From NCBI GenBank assembly GCA_944391735.1, contig CALXUR010000002.1, positions 114,554 to 178,553 on the forward strand: a stretch of 64,000 bases of DNA, written 5' to 3'. The notes under the pieces are model-generated. The model had not been told where the DNA came from, did not search any database, and worked only from the letters and a program-made list of their open reading frames with translations. The stretch is from an uncultured Alphaproteobacteria bacterium (lineage in GTDB: Bacteria > Pseudomonadota > Alphaproteobacteria > CAAHEQ01 > UBA3637). Shown here piece after piece: positions 45,594 to 55,524 of the stretch. Position numbers and translations under genes: made by a program. Every line of letters begins with the position of its first letter. Position 1 is the first letter of the stretch.

Positions 45594-46529
45594 ATGTATA
45601 AAAAAACGCAAACGCTCAATGACCTGATCTTGTGGATGCAGGACACAGATGACGGTATTTCCCTTAAAGATATCATGGAAAAGTATGACGTCTCCCTCCG
45701 GACAGCTGTCCGCATGAAAGATTCCATCGCCGAAAAATATCCTGAATTAAATGAAATCAGCGGTCCATACAACACAAAACGTTGGTATCTGCCAAAAGGA
45801 ACCGGCCGCGATATGGTCAGCTTTTCAATGGAAGAAATTCACGCGCTACAAAACGCATCCAAACTTTTGGCTTCTAAAAAGATGATTGATTCTCGATATA
45901 TCGATAACGTCCTGCACAAGATAAAAGCCCTCATCGGTAAGGATGCCATCAACAGAATAGAACCGGATGCCGAAGCACTATTGGAAGCTGAAGGTTACGC
46001 TTTTCGGCCCGGACCAAAGATTATCATCAACACAGAACACTTAAAACAGCTCCGCTACGCAATTATTGCGTGCAACCGCATTAAAATAAAATATGATTCC
46101 GAACATAACAAGGACTGGCGCGAGTTGTACCCTTATGGCTTCCTGTATGGAAATAAGCACTATTTAATTGCTTGGGATCCAGCAAAGCGCAAGATGTGTC
46201 ACTTTAATTTGAATAAAATAAAAGAAATTGAGGTCTTAAATACATACTTCAAGCGCGATCCTCATTTCTCACTAAAGGAATTCAGCGAACAAGCCTTTGG
46301 TGTTTATCAAGAAAAACCTTTTGATGTTGAATGGCTGTTTGATGCAGGAGTTGCAGATTCCGCGGCTCAATATACTTTTCATCCGAAGCAAGAAGCAATC
46401 CGCAATCCGGACGGTACGTTAACCGTTAAGTTCCGGGCTGGCGGCGCACGCGAGATGGACTGGCACCTTTACACATGGGGTGGCCACGTTAAAGTAATCA
46501 AACCGGAAGATTTTGATAAAAGAAAGTAA
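45594..46529 (+). CDS. WYL-domain transcriptional regulator
   Basis: The 311-residue protein has an N-terminal winged helix (NDLILWMQDTDDGISLKDIMEKYDVSLRTAVRMKDSI, residues about 8-45), a linker, and a WYL domain (about 130-200: NRIKIKYDSEHNKDWRELYPYGFLYGNKHYLIAWDPAKRK) followed by a WCX-like C-terminus. WYL proteins sense nucleic-acid or nucleotide ligands and commonly control defence islands (BrxR/CapW type). It is the first gene of the island on this strand and has a good promoter and GGAG site. Confidence 0.9.
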   Translation: MYKKTQTLNDLILWMQDTDDGISLKDIMEKYDVSLRTAVRMKDSIAEKYPELNEISGPYNTKRWYLPKGTGRDMVSFSMEEIHALQNASKLLASKKMIDSRYIDNVLHKIKALIGKDAINRIEPDAEALLEAEGYAFRPGPKIIINTEHLKQLRYAIIACNRIKIKYDSEHNKDWRELYPYGFLYGNKHYLIAWDPAKRKMCHFNLNKIKEIEVLNTYFKRDPHFSLKEFSEQAFGVYQEKPFDVEWLFDAGVADSAAQYTFHPKQEAIRNPDGTLTVKFRAGGAREMDWHLYTWGGHVKVIKPEDFDKRK

Positions 46530-46534
46530 CTTTA

Positions 46535-46759
46535 ATGTGGATTAGTAAGGAAAAATACGAAGATATTGAAAGGCGTGTAAAGGAACTCAACGAGGAATTA
46601 CAACGGCTTTATAATTTAGCATATCTCGTCGATATAAAACAAGACGGAATGAAAATGGTAATGACCTTTTGCCAAGGCGATAAAATGTTCACAATTGAGG
46701 CTGTTCGGATCATTTCCGGCGGTAAGGATATATCAAAACTAATTCCGCCCGCTGATTAA
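46535..46759 (+). CDS. Small coiled-coil protein next to the WYL regulator
   Basis: The 74-residue protein follows the WYL gene by 5 bp. Residues 5-30 form a coiled coil (YEDIERRVKELNEELQRLYNL), then a small beta-rich part. No family is recognised. Its 3' end overlaps the convergent sspA gene by 21 bp. It could be a partner of the WYL protein. Confidence 0.65.
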   Translation: MWISKEKYEDIERRVKELNEELQRLYNLAYLVDIKQDGMKMVMTFCQGDKMFTIEAVRIISGGKDISKLIPPAD

Positions 46760-47920
46760 TTCAATAGCGGTATTAATATCGTCCATATTAGAAAAGCGAC
46801 CAACGGTAATTCGGAAAGAGTGTTCTGCTTCCTCTGTTGTCAGACCAATTGCCTTCAAAACGTGTGATGGCTCTTGAATACCGCTAGTACATGCAGAACC
46901 GGTAGAAAATGCTATTTTAGGCTGTAACGACAATATCATGTCTCGTGCATCGCGGTTAGAAAGCATAACATTAAGATTTCCCGGATGCCGGCTATCCATT
47001 GTGCCATTGATTTTTATATCCGGGAATTTAGCCTTTAAACCCTCAAGCAATTTCGCGCGTAAATCACTAATATATTGGGTCTCTGTGTCCTTTAAATCTT
47101 TCATCAGGCTAAAAGCTTCACCCATCCCGACAACTAAAAAGGTCGGCATTGTACCGGATCTGTATCCACTTTGTTGACCACCGCCTCTTATAATAGGTGT
47201 CGGTTTCAATTCGCTCGCTTGATTAATATAAAGTGCGCCAATGCCTTTCGGTCCATAAACTTTGTGACCGGATAAACTCATCATATCCACGTGATTTTCG
47301 ACAACATCAATGTTTGCATACGCGCCTTGTGCCGCATCAACATGAAAAATTGCACCTTTTTCTTTGCACATTGTGCCAATTTTTTCTAAAGGTTGATTAA
47401 CGCCGATTTCGTTGTTTGTTGCCATTGTTGAAACAAGAAGTACATCATCTGTCAGAAGCTCATTTAATGCATTAAAGTCAATAATTCCATCGTGTTTCAC
47501 AGGAATTTTTTTAATAGTAAAGCCAAAACGTTCTAGAAAGCGCGATGCCCCTAGGACACATTTATGTTCAATTGCTGAAACAAGGATCGTTCTCCTTTTT
47601 AACTTATCTAAAGCCGTGTAACCCATTCCAATGATCGCTAGATTATTTGACTCTGTTGCTCCTGACGTAAAAACTATTTCATCTTCAAGTGCATTAATAT
47701 AATCAGCAACCATTCCTTTTGCGCTTTCAATAGCATCATTTGCTTTCCACCCGAAAGAGTGCTCTGATGAATGAGGATTACCAAATTCCGTTGTCATAAA
47801 CGGGAGCATTTTATCCAAAACGCGCGCATCAAGAGGCGTTGATGCCTGATAGTCAAGATAAATACCTGTATTACCAGTATTTTCGCTGTTTTTAAGTAAA
47901 TTTGATAAATTATTTTTCAT
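46739..47920 (-). CDS. sspA: Cysteine desulfurase of the phosphorothioation system
   Basis: An IscS/NifS-type PLP enzyme of 393 residues that mobilises sulfur from cysteine. SGATESNNLA, the PLP lysine in LSGHKVYGPKG (Lys220) and the catalytic Cys344 in STGSACTSG are all present. ATG 47920 gives the normal start; the longer frame upstream is unlikely. It is divergent from sspB with a 92-bp spacer. The desulfurase of Ssp or Dnd systems feeds sulfur to SspD/DndC; its place here supports that role over Fe-S assembly, which I infer. Confidence 0.88.
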   Translation of the reverse strand: MKNNLSNLLKNSENTGNTGIYLDYQASTPLDARVLDKMLPFMTTEFGNPHSSEHSFGWKANDAIESAKGMVADYINALEDEIVFTSGATESNNLAIIGMGYTALDKLKRRTILVSAIEHKCVLGASRFLERFGFTIKKIPVKHDGIIDFNALNELLTDDVLLVSTMATNNEIGVNQPLEKIGTMCKEKGAIFHVDAAQGAYANIDVVENHVDMMSLSGHKVYGPKGIGALYINQASELKPTPIIRGGGQQSGYRSGTMPTFLVVGMGEAFSLMKDLKDTETQYISDLRAKLLEGLKAKFPDIKINGTMDSRHPGNLNVMLSNRDARDMILSLQPKIAFSTGSACTSGIQEPSHVLKAIGLTTEEAEHSFRITVGRFSNMDDINTAIELISGRN

Positions 47921-48012
47921 TTTTTTCACTTTTCTATGGAATTTTTTTTTTGAATCCTGTATCATCATTTTCGACTGGAGAATGTCGCCAGCGAAAAAAA
48001 GGATAGCATAAA

Positions 48013-48951
48013 ATGAAAAATGAATCAACTCTAAAAAATTCAAAACCCGTTTTTTCGGGTCATGAAACATTTCCTCTTAGGTACGGATGGCTGAAAAAAG
48101 TGTACGATGCGGCTACCGCTGTGGAAGAAAAAAAAGGAAATATTTCCAAGGACTTATTCAATAATATTGAGGCAATTTCAATCCTCGGCGTTGGTAAAAA
48201 CATGGTTTCATCAATGCGTTATTGGGCTCTTTATACAGGCATTTTAGCTGTGAATGAAGATAAAAATTTGTATGTCACAGACTATGCAAAAAAAATTTTC
48301 GCAGATACCGGCTTTGATCCATGGCTTGAAAACTATGCTACCCTTTGGCTAATACATTGGAATTTGGCGACAAATCCGAATTTGTTTACTTATTACTGGG
48401 TTTTCAACAGGCTCAATGCGGCAACTTTTGACAAGGATTCACTTGTAGCCTCTATTCAGGAAGCTCTTTCTGAGTACGATTTACCGGATGTTTCCCTCTC
48501 TACTTTAAAGCGTGATGTTGAGTGCTTTCTGGGGGTTTATTCCACCCGTTCTGCAAAGGAAAAATCTAACGAAGAGAGCATTGAGTCACCGTTGACAGAG
48601 CTTGCCTTGATTTCGCCGCTTACACGTAGAGATTTGTTTCAAACAAAGGTCGGTGCAAAACCTAATTTATCCGTTTATACCTTTATTTTCGGGCTTCTAA
48701 TGTTCTGGAAATTTTATTCTCCTAATTCTAAGACTTTATCCTTAGAAGCGATTTGTTACGAAGAAATGTCACCGGGGCGCATATTTCTTATTAATGAAAA
48801 TGCTATTGGAGATTTTGCCCAGAATATTTCTGAAGTTACAAATGGTTTGTTAGAATGGTCAGAAACAGCGGGACTAAAACAAATCTTATTAAAAAAGGAT
48901 ATAGATTTTGAAAAAGAAGCCTTTAAGATCTTTGAAAGGAATTACAAATGA
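48013..48951 (+). CDS. sspB: SspB, DUF4007 DNA nickase-type protein
   Basis: The 312-residue protein starts with FSGHETFPLRYGWLKKVYDA near residue 15, the signature of DUF4007, and has YATLWLIHWNLATNPN and a C-terminal domain of the same family. In the Vibrio single-strand phosphorothioation system SspB is a nickase needed for SspABCD modification (established). It overlaps sspC by 4 bp. AAGGAT lies ahead of the ATG. Confidence 0.88.
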   Translation: MKNESTLKNSKPVFSGHETFPLRYGWLKKVYDAATAVEEKKGNISKDLFNNIEAISILGVGKNMVSSMRYWALYTGILAVNEDKNLYVTDYAKKIFADTGFDPWLENYATLWLIHWNLATNPNLFTYYWVFNRLNAATFDKDSLVASIQEALSEYDLPDVSLSTLKRDVECFLGVYSTRSAKEKSNEESIESPLTELALISPLTRRDLFQTKVGAKPNLSVYTFIFGLLMFWKFYSPNSKTLSLEAICYEEMSPGRIFLINENAIGDFAQNISEVTNGLLEWSETAGLKQILLKKDIDFEKEAFKIFERNYK

Positions 48952-51900
48952 TGGAAAAAATGTCCGACATCGTAAAAATAAATACTAGATTTTGTCGTTC
49001 AATTAACATTAATCAAGATCTTGGAAATGCCGATATTCTTGCAGGCTTTATTTGTCCTGCTTCGTCTGAAATTGCTTTGCTTAATATTGCTGAAAATGTA
49101 TATGCTACGGGGCAAGCCGCATTTACATGGACAGGCCCTTATGGTTCCGGTAAGTCTTCTCTTGCTTTGTTTTTATCAGCATTAATAGGCAAAGATAAAA
49201 AACTACGCGCCCTAGCGCAAAGTTTATTTAAGGAATCTGCAAAAGAAGAATTTTACTCAAAAATCAAAGTAAATGACGGTTGGGAAATTCTTCCAATAAT
49301 CGGCGATAAACAGGATCCTGCGATACTCTTAAAAGAAGCTATTGAAAAGAAGCAAGGTAAAAAGTGCACAGACATTCTAAAATCAATACAAGAAATCGCC
49401 GATACATCAGATGGACTGCTAATTTTTATTGATGAAATGGGAAAATGCCTAGAGAGTGCGGCAAAAGGTCAAGGCGACGTGTATCTGTTTCAACAATTAG
49501 CTGAGTATGTATCAAGAAGCAATGGCAAAATAATCCTTATTGGAATTTTACACCAGGCGTTTGCAGAGTACGCACGTTATTTGCCGCATACTATCCGCGA
49601 TGAATGGATCAAAATTCAAGGACGTTTTGTTGATACACCCATCAATACTGCCGGCGAAGAACAAATTGAATTGATTTCTAAAGCGATAACAACAGACTTT
49701 ACCTCATCATCAATAAAGGATGTTGTTGAAAAAACGGTTACGTCCATTGCAAAAAATAAACTTATTACATCAAAGGATGGTTTAACGCAGTCACTTCTTC
49801 ACTGCTGGCCTATTTCTCCAGTAGTAGTTACGTTGCTAGCTCAAATTTCAAGAAAAAGATTTGGCCAAAACCAGCGCAGTATTTTCTCGTTCTTGAGTTC
49901 CGGAGAGCCGAAAGCATTCAGAGACTTTATTAACTCAACAAGTTTTTCCGATGATAAGATGTACATGCCGGAGGATTTGTTTGACTATCTGAAGCTAAAT
50001 CTTGAATCTTCTATTTTATCATCATCTGATTCAAAGATTTGGAACATTGCTACTGACGTTTTAGCACGTTGCCAAGCAAAAGGAGCTTCCCTGGAACACA
50101 TAAATGTCTTAAAAACGATTGCTCTGATTGATATGTTTAATGGTGCTTCTGGCCTTGTTTCAAATGAAGAACTCCTCCAGGCACTTTATCCAAAGGCAAA
50201 TATAAAAGCTATTATAAAAGATTTAACATCCTGGTCAGTCATTATTCTTAAAAAGCACTTAAACGCGTATTCAATTTATGAAGGTAGCGACTTTGACATA
50301 GAAAAAGCACTTGCTGAAGCGTATGCCGCAATTCCAACGCTTGAAATTCAAAAACTCGTTGATATTGCCAATTTCAAACCGATTATTGCAAAACGCCATT
50401 ATCATAAATACGGATGCATGAGATGGTTAGATATTCTGCTTACCCCGGTTGAAAATTATAAAGAGTTCTTGAACCATGAACATGATCATAACAAGTCTGT
50501 TGGTTTTTTTGCTATCTTCCTCCCGCAAAACCCGACTGAGGAACAAAAAGCAACCGAAATAACGCAAGGAAAAAATAAATTTGATTTTCCTGTGTTTATG
50601 ACTGTTGCAAAAAACACTCAGACAATTAATGAGTACTTAAAAGAATTGCTTTCCCTTGAGTGGATCCAAAAAAACAAAAATGAACTAGCAGGCGACCATA
50701 TTGCACGCCGTGAAATAGAAAATAGACGGTTAATCATTATTTCGTTGCTAGAAGTCCAATTGAATGAAATTTTAACGGCTTCTGATTGGTATAAAAATGG
50801 TGAGGCTTTAGGATTAATTAAGCAGAATGAATTTAGTATTTTAGCTTCCAAAGTCTGTGAACAAGTTTATCCAGAAACTCCAATCATCAAAAGTGAGCTG
50901 GTTAATAGAACAAAGCCTTCAGGAAGTGCAAACAGCGCATTGAACAATTTATTAAAGGATATGGTTTTGCAAGAAGGCGAAGAACTTCTTGGTATCAAGG
51001 GATTCACCCCAGAACGCGGCTTGTTTAACATTTTGCTTCAAGAAACTGGTATATATCGCCTAACAGATAAGGAAACATACGGATTCGGAGCACCAAGGGC
51101 CGAGAATTTATTAAGCCTTTGGAAAACAACAGATTCAATGTTTAAAAAAGTTAAACGAGCTGTTTCATTGGCTGATGTTTATGAGCAATGGAGTAAGCCG
51201 CCGTTTGGTATAAAGGCCGGATTATATAATTTCCTTGCTCTTGCATATATGCTAAGCAGAAAAACAAAAATAGCAGTCTACAGAGACGGAACGTATATTC
51301 CTGAGATAAATGACCTTTTAGTGGATTATTTATTGAAATCACCTAAAACCATTTCATTAAAATTGGTTGATGCAGATGATGTAACTGGTCATATTTTACC
51401 GGCAATCGCACAATTATTAAATACGCTTCAATCTACAAATCAAATTCCATTGAACGCATCACCGTTGACAATTGCTCGTAAGTTAGTGCAGATCATTGAT
51501 AAATTGCCGCCTTGGGTATTGAAAACTAAAACACTGTCAAAGCGGACGATAAAATTTAGGGAAATTGTTAAATCTGCAAATGATCCACATAAGTTGCTTT
51601 TAGAGGATATTGAGAAAGTCTTTTATGATGAAGTGGAAAATAAAGACGGTGATAAGTCTGCCATTATTATTCAAAATCTGAAGGAAGCCATGGAGGAACT
51701 TATTAATATTTATCCGGCAACAATGACCAACATTGCTTTGTTGCTGACAAATGAGCTGGATGTTCCTCTCGCCACGCCAACGCACTTGGAAAAGTTGCGT
51801 GAGCGCGCTAAGAATATCAAAGGCGTATCAGGCAATTTCAAAATTGATGCATTTGCGGCTCGTATTTCTACATTTAACTCCAGCCTTGCAGATATCGCTG

Positions 51901-52250
51901 GTATCGTAAGTTTGGCAAACAACAAACCACCGCATGACTGGATTGATCTTGATATTGAAAATGCTAAAAAGGAAATCTTAAACCTTTGTACCGAATTCAA
52001 GAAAGCTGAGTTATATACGAAAGTCAAAAATCGCCCAGCTTCACGACAGGCTGTCGCTTTTATTGCCGGTATCGGAAATAAAGCTGAAGTTATCGAGGGC
52101 GAATTTGATTTGCTTACCGATATGCAATCTGACGTATCTAATTTAAAAAACAAAATTAAAGATGCTGTTAAAGATATGACAAACAAAAACGTACTTTTAG
52201 CCGCATTAACAGAAATTAGCATTGAGTATTTAAAGGCAGGAAATGACTGA
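48948..52250 (+). CDS. sspC: SspC, large ATPase of the phosphorothioation complex
   Basis: The 1100-residue protein has an N-terminal P-loop FTWTGPYGSGKSSLALFLS (residues 59-77), Walker B-like LLIFIDEMGKCLE near 165, and a conserved LPHTIRDEWIKIQGRFVDTPIN block. The long C-terminal part is helical and has no recognised domain. In the Ssp system SspC is the ATPase partner of SspB and SspD. It overlaps both neighbours by 4 and 8 bp. The ATG pair at 48948/48951 leaves the exact start open by a codon or so. Confidence 0.87.
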   Translation: MMEKMSDIVKINTRFCRSININQDLGNADILAGFICPASSEIALLNIAENVYATGQAAFTWTGPYGSGKSSLALFLSALIGKDKKLRALAQSLFKESAKEEFYSKIKVNDGWEILPIIGDKQDPAILLKEAIEKKQGKKCTDILKSIQEIADTSDGLLIFIDEMGKCLESAAKGQGDVYLFQQLAEYVSRSNGKIILIGILHQAFAEYARYLPHTIRDEWIKIQGRFVDTPINTAGEEQIELISKAITTDFTSSSIKDVVEKTVTSIAKNKLITSKDGLTQSLLHCWPISPVVVTLLAQISRKRFGQNQRSIFSFLSSGEPKAFRDFINSTSFSDDKMYMPEDLFDYLKLNLESSILSSSDSKIWNIATDVLARCQAKGASLEHINVLKTIALIDMFNGASGLVSNEELLQALYPKANIKAIIKDLTSWSVIILKKHLNAYSIYEGSDFDIEKALAEAYAAIPTLEIQKLVDIANFKPIIAKRHYHKYGCMRWLDILLTPVENYKEFLNHEHDHNKSVGFFAIFLPQNPTEEQKATEITQGKNKFDFPVFMTVAKNTQTINEYLKELLSLEWIQKNKNELAGDHIARREIENRRLIIISLLEVQLNEILTASDWYKNGEALGLIKQNEFSILASKVCEQVYPETPIIKSELVNRTKPSGSANSALNNLLKDMVLQEGEELLGIKGFTPERGLFNILLQETGIYRLTDKETYGFGAPRAENLLSLWKTTDSMFKKVKRAVSLADVYEQWSKPPFGIKAGLYNFLALAYMLSRKTKIAVYRDGTYIPEINDLLVDYLLKSPKTISLKLVDADDVTGHILPAIAQLLNTLQSTNQIPLNASPLTIARKLVQIIDKLPPWVLKTKTLSKRTIKFREIVKSANDPHKLLLEDIEKVFYDEVENKDGDKSAIIIQNLKEAMEELINIYPATMTNIALLLTNELDVPLATPTHLEKLRERAKNIKGVSGNFKIDAFAARISTFNSSLADIAGIVSLANNKPPHDWIDLDIENAKKEILNLCTEFKKAELYTKVKNRPASRQAVAFIAGIGNKAEVIEGEFDLLTDMQSDVSNLKNKIKDAVKDMTNKNVLLAALTEISIEYLKAGND

Positions 52251-53079
52251 AAAAGTAAAACACGTTTTAGGAATATCGGGTGGAAAGGATAGCGCGGCTC
52301 TCGCTGTTTATATGCGTGATAACTATCCTGAGCTTGATATTGACTACTTCTTCACCGACACGGGAAAAGAGCTTCCTGAGGTTTATTCTTTTCTTAGCAA
52401 ACTAGAAGGATATTTAGGTAAACCTATTTTGCGTATTAATCCGGATCGCGATTTTGACTTTTGGTTGATGCAACACAATAACTTCCTGCCATCGGCACAG
52501 GCCCGTTGGTGTACGATTTGCATGAAACTTAAACCTTTTGAGGCTTGGGTCGGCAAATTCTTAAATGACGGATATACCGTGTATTCATATGTTGCTATTC
52601 GCTCAGACGAAGAATATCGCGAAGGCTATCAATCTCGCCATGAAAATCTAAAGGTAAAAATGCCCTTTAGAGAAAATGGAATTGATAAAAAAGGCGTTAT
52701 TGACATTCTTGAATACTCAGGGCTTGGATTGCCGGATTATTACAAATGGCGATCAAGAAGTGGTTGTACGTTCTGTTTCTTCCAAAGAAAGATTGAGTGG
52801 GTTCGCTTAATGGAGAAACACCCGGATGCTTTTGAGGAAGCAAAAAGTTATGAGAAAAAAGCCACCGCCAGCGGATCACCTTTCACATGGTCAGAGCATG
52901 AATCACTCGAGGATCTATCAAAACCTGAGAGAGTAGCCCAAATTAAGCAAGATTATGAAAGACGTCTAGAGCGGCTGAAAAAGCAACGCATGGCAAATCC
53001 GCTTCGTCCTGATAATGAAGAAATCGATATAGATGATTTATATGGAAAATCAAAGGTATGTTTAGCATGTCACAAATAG
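52243..53079 (+). CDS. sspD: SspD/DndC-like sulfurtransferase (PP-loop, Fe-S)
   Basis: The 278-residue PAPS-reductase-like protein has the PP-loop GISGGKDSAALAVYM (residues 10-24) and two Cys pairs, CTIC at 90-93 and CTFC at 175-178, suited to a 4Fe-4S cluster as in DndC; a third pair ends the protein (CLAC). The enzyme adenylates backbone phosphate and installs sulfur (known for DndC, assigned to SspD by analogy). It overlaps sspC by 8 bp and ends the writer operon. Confidence 0.88.
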   Translation: MTEKVKHVLGISGGKDSAALAVYMRDNYPELDIDYFFTDTGKELPEVYSFLSKLEGYLGKPILRINPDRDFDFWLMQHNNFLPSAQARWCTICMKLKPFEAWVGKFLNDGYTVYSYVAIRSDEEYREGYQSRHENLKVKMPFRENGIDKKGVIDILEYSGLGLPDYYKWRSRSGCTFCFFQRKIEWVRLMEKHPDAFEEAKSYEKKATASGSPFTWSEHESLEDLSKPERVAQIKQDYERRLERLKKQRMANPLRPDNEEIDIDDLYGKSKVCLACHK

Positions 53080-53081
53080 TA

Positions 53082-53143
53082 TGTCATTTTTTGTCATTAC
53101 ATTTTATGCGGAGATTGAATTTTCTGCAGAATTGGTGTACAAT
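53082..53143 (+). promoter_or_regulatory. Second promoter of the island, before the helicase gene
   Basis: TTGAAT (53115-53120) and TACAAT (53138-53143) are 17 bp apart. TGTCATTTTTTGTCA lies at 53082-53096, 18 bp upstream of the -35 box, the same distance as at the macrodomain gene. This gives the restriction genes independent expression from the writer genes. Confidence 0.65.
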
Positions 53144-53170
53144 GTGGCGCAACTTTAACTTGAGGATATT

Positions 53171-55351
53171 ATGAGCCTAAAGGAGATACCCATAAAGCGG
53201 GAATACCGCCCCGAAGATAATGTCGTGAGGAATTTTTATATTCCTCTGCTTTCTTCTGCTATCTCTTATCAGCGTGCTGTGGGCTTTTTTTCTTCCACAA
53301 TTCTTGCTGAAATTGCCGTTGGAATATCTGCGCTCGTTCGCAATAATGGTAAGATCCAAATAGTTGCATCTCCTTACCTATCGGATGAAGATGTTGAAGC
53401 AATAAAAATGGGGTATAAGGCCCGGGACGAAGTCGTAAAAGATTCTATACTAAATGCTCTTGAGGATCCTAAATCTGACTTTGAAAAAGAAAATCTCAAT
53501 TTGTTAGCAAATTTAATTGCAGACAGTGTTCTTGATATAAAAATTGCGTTTACTGAAAAAGGTCACTCGTTTGGTATGTACCACGAAAAGATGGGAATTA
53601 TCTCGGATGCCGAAGGAAATCGTGTGGCTTTCTCAGGATCCTTGAACGAGACATTTAACGCTGTTCATTTTAATTATGAAACAATAGATGTTTATTGCTC
53701 ATGGAAGACTGAGGATGTAGAGCGCGTTAACGATAAAATCTCAGCTTTTGAACGTATTTGGAATAATGACGAAGCTAATATCACTATCATTGATTTCCCG
53801 GAATTAAAAGACGAAATGATCAGAAAATATAAACGAGAAAAGGTTGATTATGAAAAATTCGTAGAGCCGAAACTTCCGGATATCATCGACGCTCCGATAA
53901 AGATGGAAGTTTTGAATCGTCCGACCATGCCTGATTGGCTTGATTTACATGACTACCAAGAATCTGCAATTGAAGAATGGGCCAAACGTGGCTACAGAGG
54001 CATTTTTGATATGGCCACAGGTACAGGTAAAACATTAACTGGCTTAAGTGCGATTACAAAAATTTCAAAAGACCTAAATAATAAGTTGGCAGTAATTGTT
54101 GTCGCTCCCTATCAACACCTCGTTGATCAATGGTGCGAAGATATTGAAAAGTTTAACATAGCACCAATTATTGGCTACAGTTCATCACCGCAACGAAATT
54201 GGTTAGATCGTCTTAAGAATGCAATCTTTGATCAAAACCTTGGAGTAAAGAACAGCGAGTTTTTCTTATTCGTTTGTACCAATGCGACATTTGGTCTTGA
54301 ACGTACACAAGCACAGTTAGCAAAAATTAAAGGCGATGTACTTTTGGTAATTGATGAAGCTCACAATGCTGGTTCCGCCTCCTTTGAAAAGCTCCTTAAT
54401 CCAAAATATAAGTATAGGTTAGCACTTTCAGCTACACTTGACAGACATGGGGACGAAGAAGGTACACAACGTCTTTATGACTATTTCGGCGAAAAATGTA
54501 TTACATATCCTTTAGACCAGGCGATTGAAGCTGGATGGTTAACTCGTTATTATTATCATCCTATTGTCGTGACTTTAGAGCCTGATGAATTAGAAGAATA
54601 CATAGGCCTTTCCCGTGAAATTGGAAAATGTATAATTTGGGGCCGTGATGGGAAAAAACAGTTGAACGAACGCGGCAAAAGATTAGCTCTTGCTCGCGCT
54701 AGGATTGTGAGTGGAGCACGACAAAAACTGTCAGCTTTACGTCGTGAAATTGAACCGTTTAAGGATGACAAGTTTATTTTAGTCTATTGTGGTGCCACAA
54801 ATGTTTTGCCGGATGATCAGGATAGATCCTCAACTAATGAAAATGATATTAGACAGGTTGAAGCAGTTTCTAGTATTTTAGGAAATGAACTCGGCATGAA
54901 GAGTGCACGTTTCACTTCTGATGAGGATATGAGCGAGAGAAAAATAATCAAAGAACAATTTTCAATGGGCAATTTACAAGCTCTGGTTGCTATTAAATGT
55001 CTTGATGAAGGTGTTAATATCCCAGCCATAAGAACTGCATTTATATTAGCAAGCACTACAAACCCAAAAGAATACATCCAACGCCGAGGAAGAGTTTTAC
55101 GCCTGAGTAAAGGTAAGGAATATGCGAATATATATGATTTTATCACGCTTCCGCGGCCAATTGATACAGCACATTATCTTACAGATGACCAGGCGAAAAT
55201 GGAGTTGTCACTAATTAAGTCAGAAATCAAACGAGCTGAGGAATTCGCTCGCATTTCTATGAATAAAATGGACGCTATGAAACTCATTGATTCAATCAAA
55301 GAGGCATATAGTATTGATAAATACTTACTACTTGATGAGGAGGTTTTATGA
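53171..55351 (+). CDS. PLD-nuclease/DEAH-helicase fusion, candidate restriction effector
   Basis: The 726-residue protein has an N-terminal phospholipase-D-like domain with one HxK motif (His138, Lys140, Asp146 in MYHEKMGIISD, then SGSLNET), then an SF2 helicase: Walker A FDMATGTGKTLTG (280-292), DEAH at 395-398 (LVIDEAHNAGS), LALSATLDRHGD, and motif VI QRRGRVLRLSKG. Such fusions cut and translocate DNA in restriction-like systems. Position after sspBCD suggests an effector of the SspFGH kind; I have not assigned those names because I cannot check them. GAGGATATT precedes the ATG. Confidence 0.88.
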   Translation: MSLKEIPIKREYRPEDNVVRNFYIPLLSSAISYQRAVGFFSSTILAEIAVGISALVRNNGKIQIVASPYLSDEDVEAIKMGYKARDEVVKDSILNALEDPKSDFEKENLNLLANLIADSVLDIKIAFTEKGHSFGMYHEKMGIISDAEGNRVAFSGSLNETFNAVHFNYETIDVYCSWKTEDVERVNDKISAFERIWNNDEANITIIDFPELKDEMIRKYKREKVDYEKFVEPKLPDIIDAPIKMEVLNRPTMPDWLDLHDYQESAIEEWAKRGYRGIFDMATGTGKTLTGLSAITKISKDLNNKLAVIVVAPYQHLVDQWCEDIEKFNIAPIIGYSSSPQRNWLDRLKNAIFDQNLGVKNSEFFLFVCTNATFGLERTQAQLAKIKGDVLLVIDEAHNAGSASFEKLLNPKYKYRLALSATLDRHGDEEGTQRLYDYFGEKCITYPLDQAIEAGWLTRYYYHPIVVTLEPDELEEYIGLSREIGKCIIWGRDGKKQLNERGKRLALARARIVSGARQKLSALRREIEPFKDDKFILVYCGATNVLPDDQDRSSTNENDIRQVEAVSSILGNELGMKSARFTSDEDMSERKIIKEQFSMGNLQALVAIKCLDEGVNIPAIRTAFILASTTNPKEYIQRRGRVLRLSKGKEYANIYDFITLPRPIDTAHYLTDDQAKMELSLIKSEIKRAEEFARISMNKMDAMKLIDSIKEAYSIDKYLLLDEEVL

Positions 55352-55524
55352 CCGAAGAAAAAGTAATGCAAAACAACACCGAAATTGATGTTAAAAAGGC
55401 TCAGATGATTTTGAAAAAAATCATTGTAAAAGAGAATAATAACATTAAGCGAAAAGACAAAAACGATGGTGAAATGGTAAAAATGATCCAAAAGTTGATC
55501 GAGGAGGAAGTAAAATGCTATTAA
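55348..55524 (+). CDS. 58-residue helical protein between the helicase and SMC genes
   Basis: ATG 55348 overlaps the helicase stop by 4 bp (ATGA) and follows GAGGAGGTTTT, an excellent ribosome site. The end overlaps the next gene by 10 bp. The product is very charged and helical, for example KKAQMILKKIIVKE and MIQKLIEEEVKCY. Coupling on both sides argues that it is a real gene. It may be a small subunit or antitoxin-like partner; no family is recognised. Confidence 0.7.
   Translation: MTEEKVMQNNTEIDVKKAQMILKKIIVKENNNIKRKDKNDGEMVKMIQKLIEEEVKCY

Noticed and set aside
46739-47920. Housekeeping iscS
   Set aside because: No isc/suf genes are nearby and it is divergently paired with sspB; the enzyme family alone cannot exclude a shared role.
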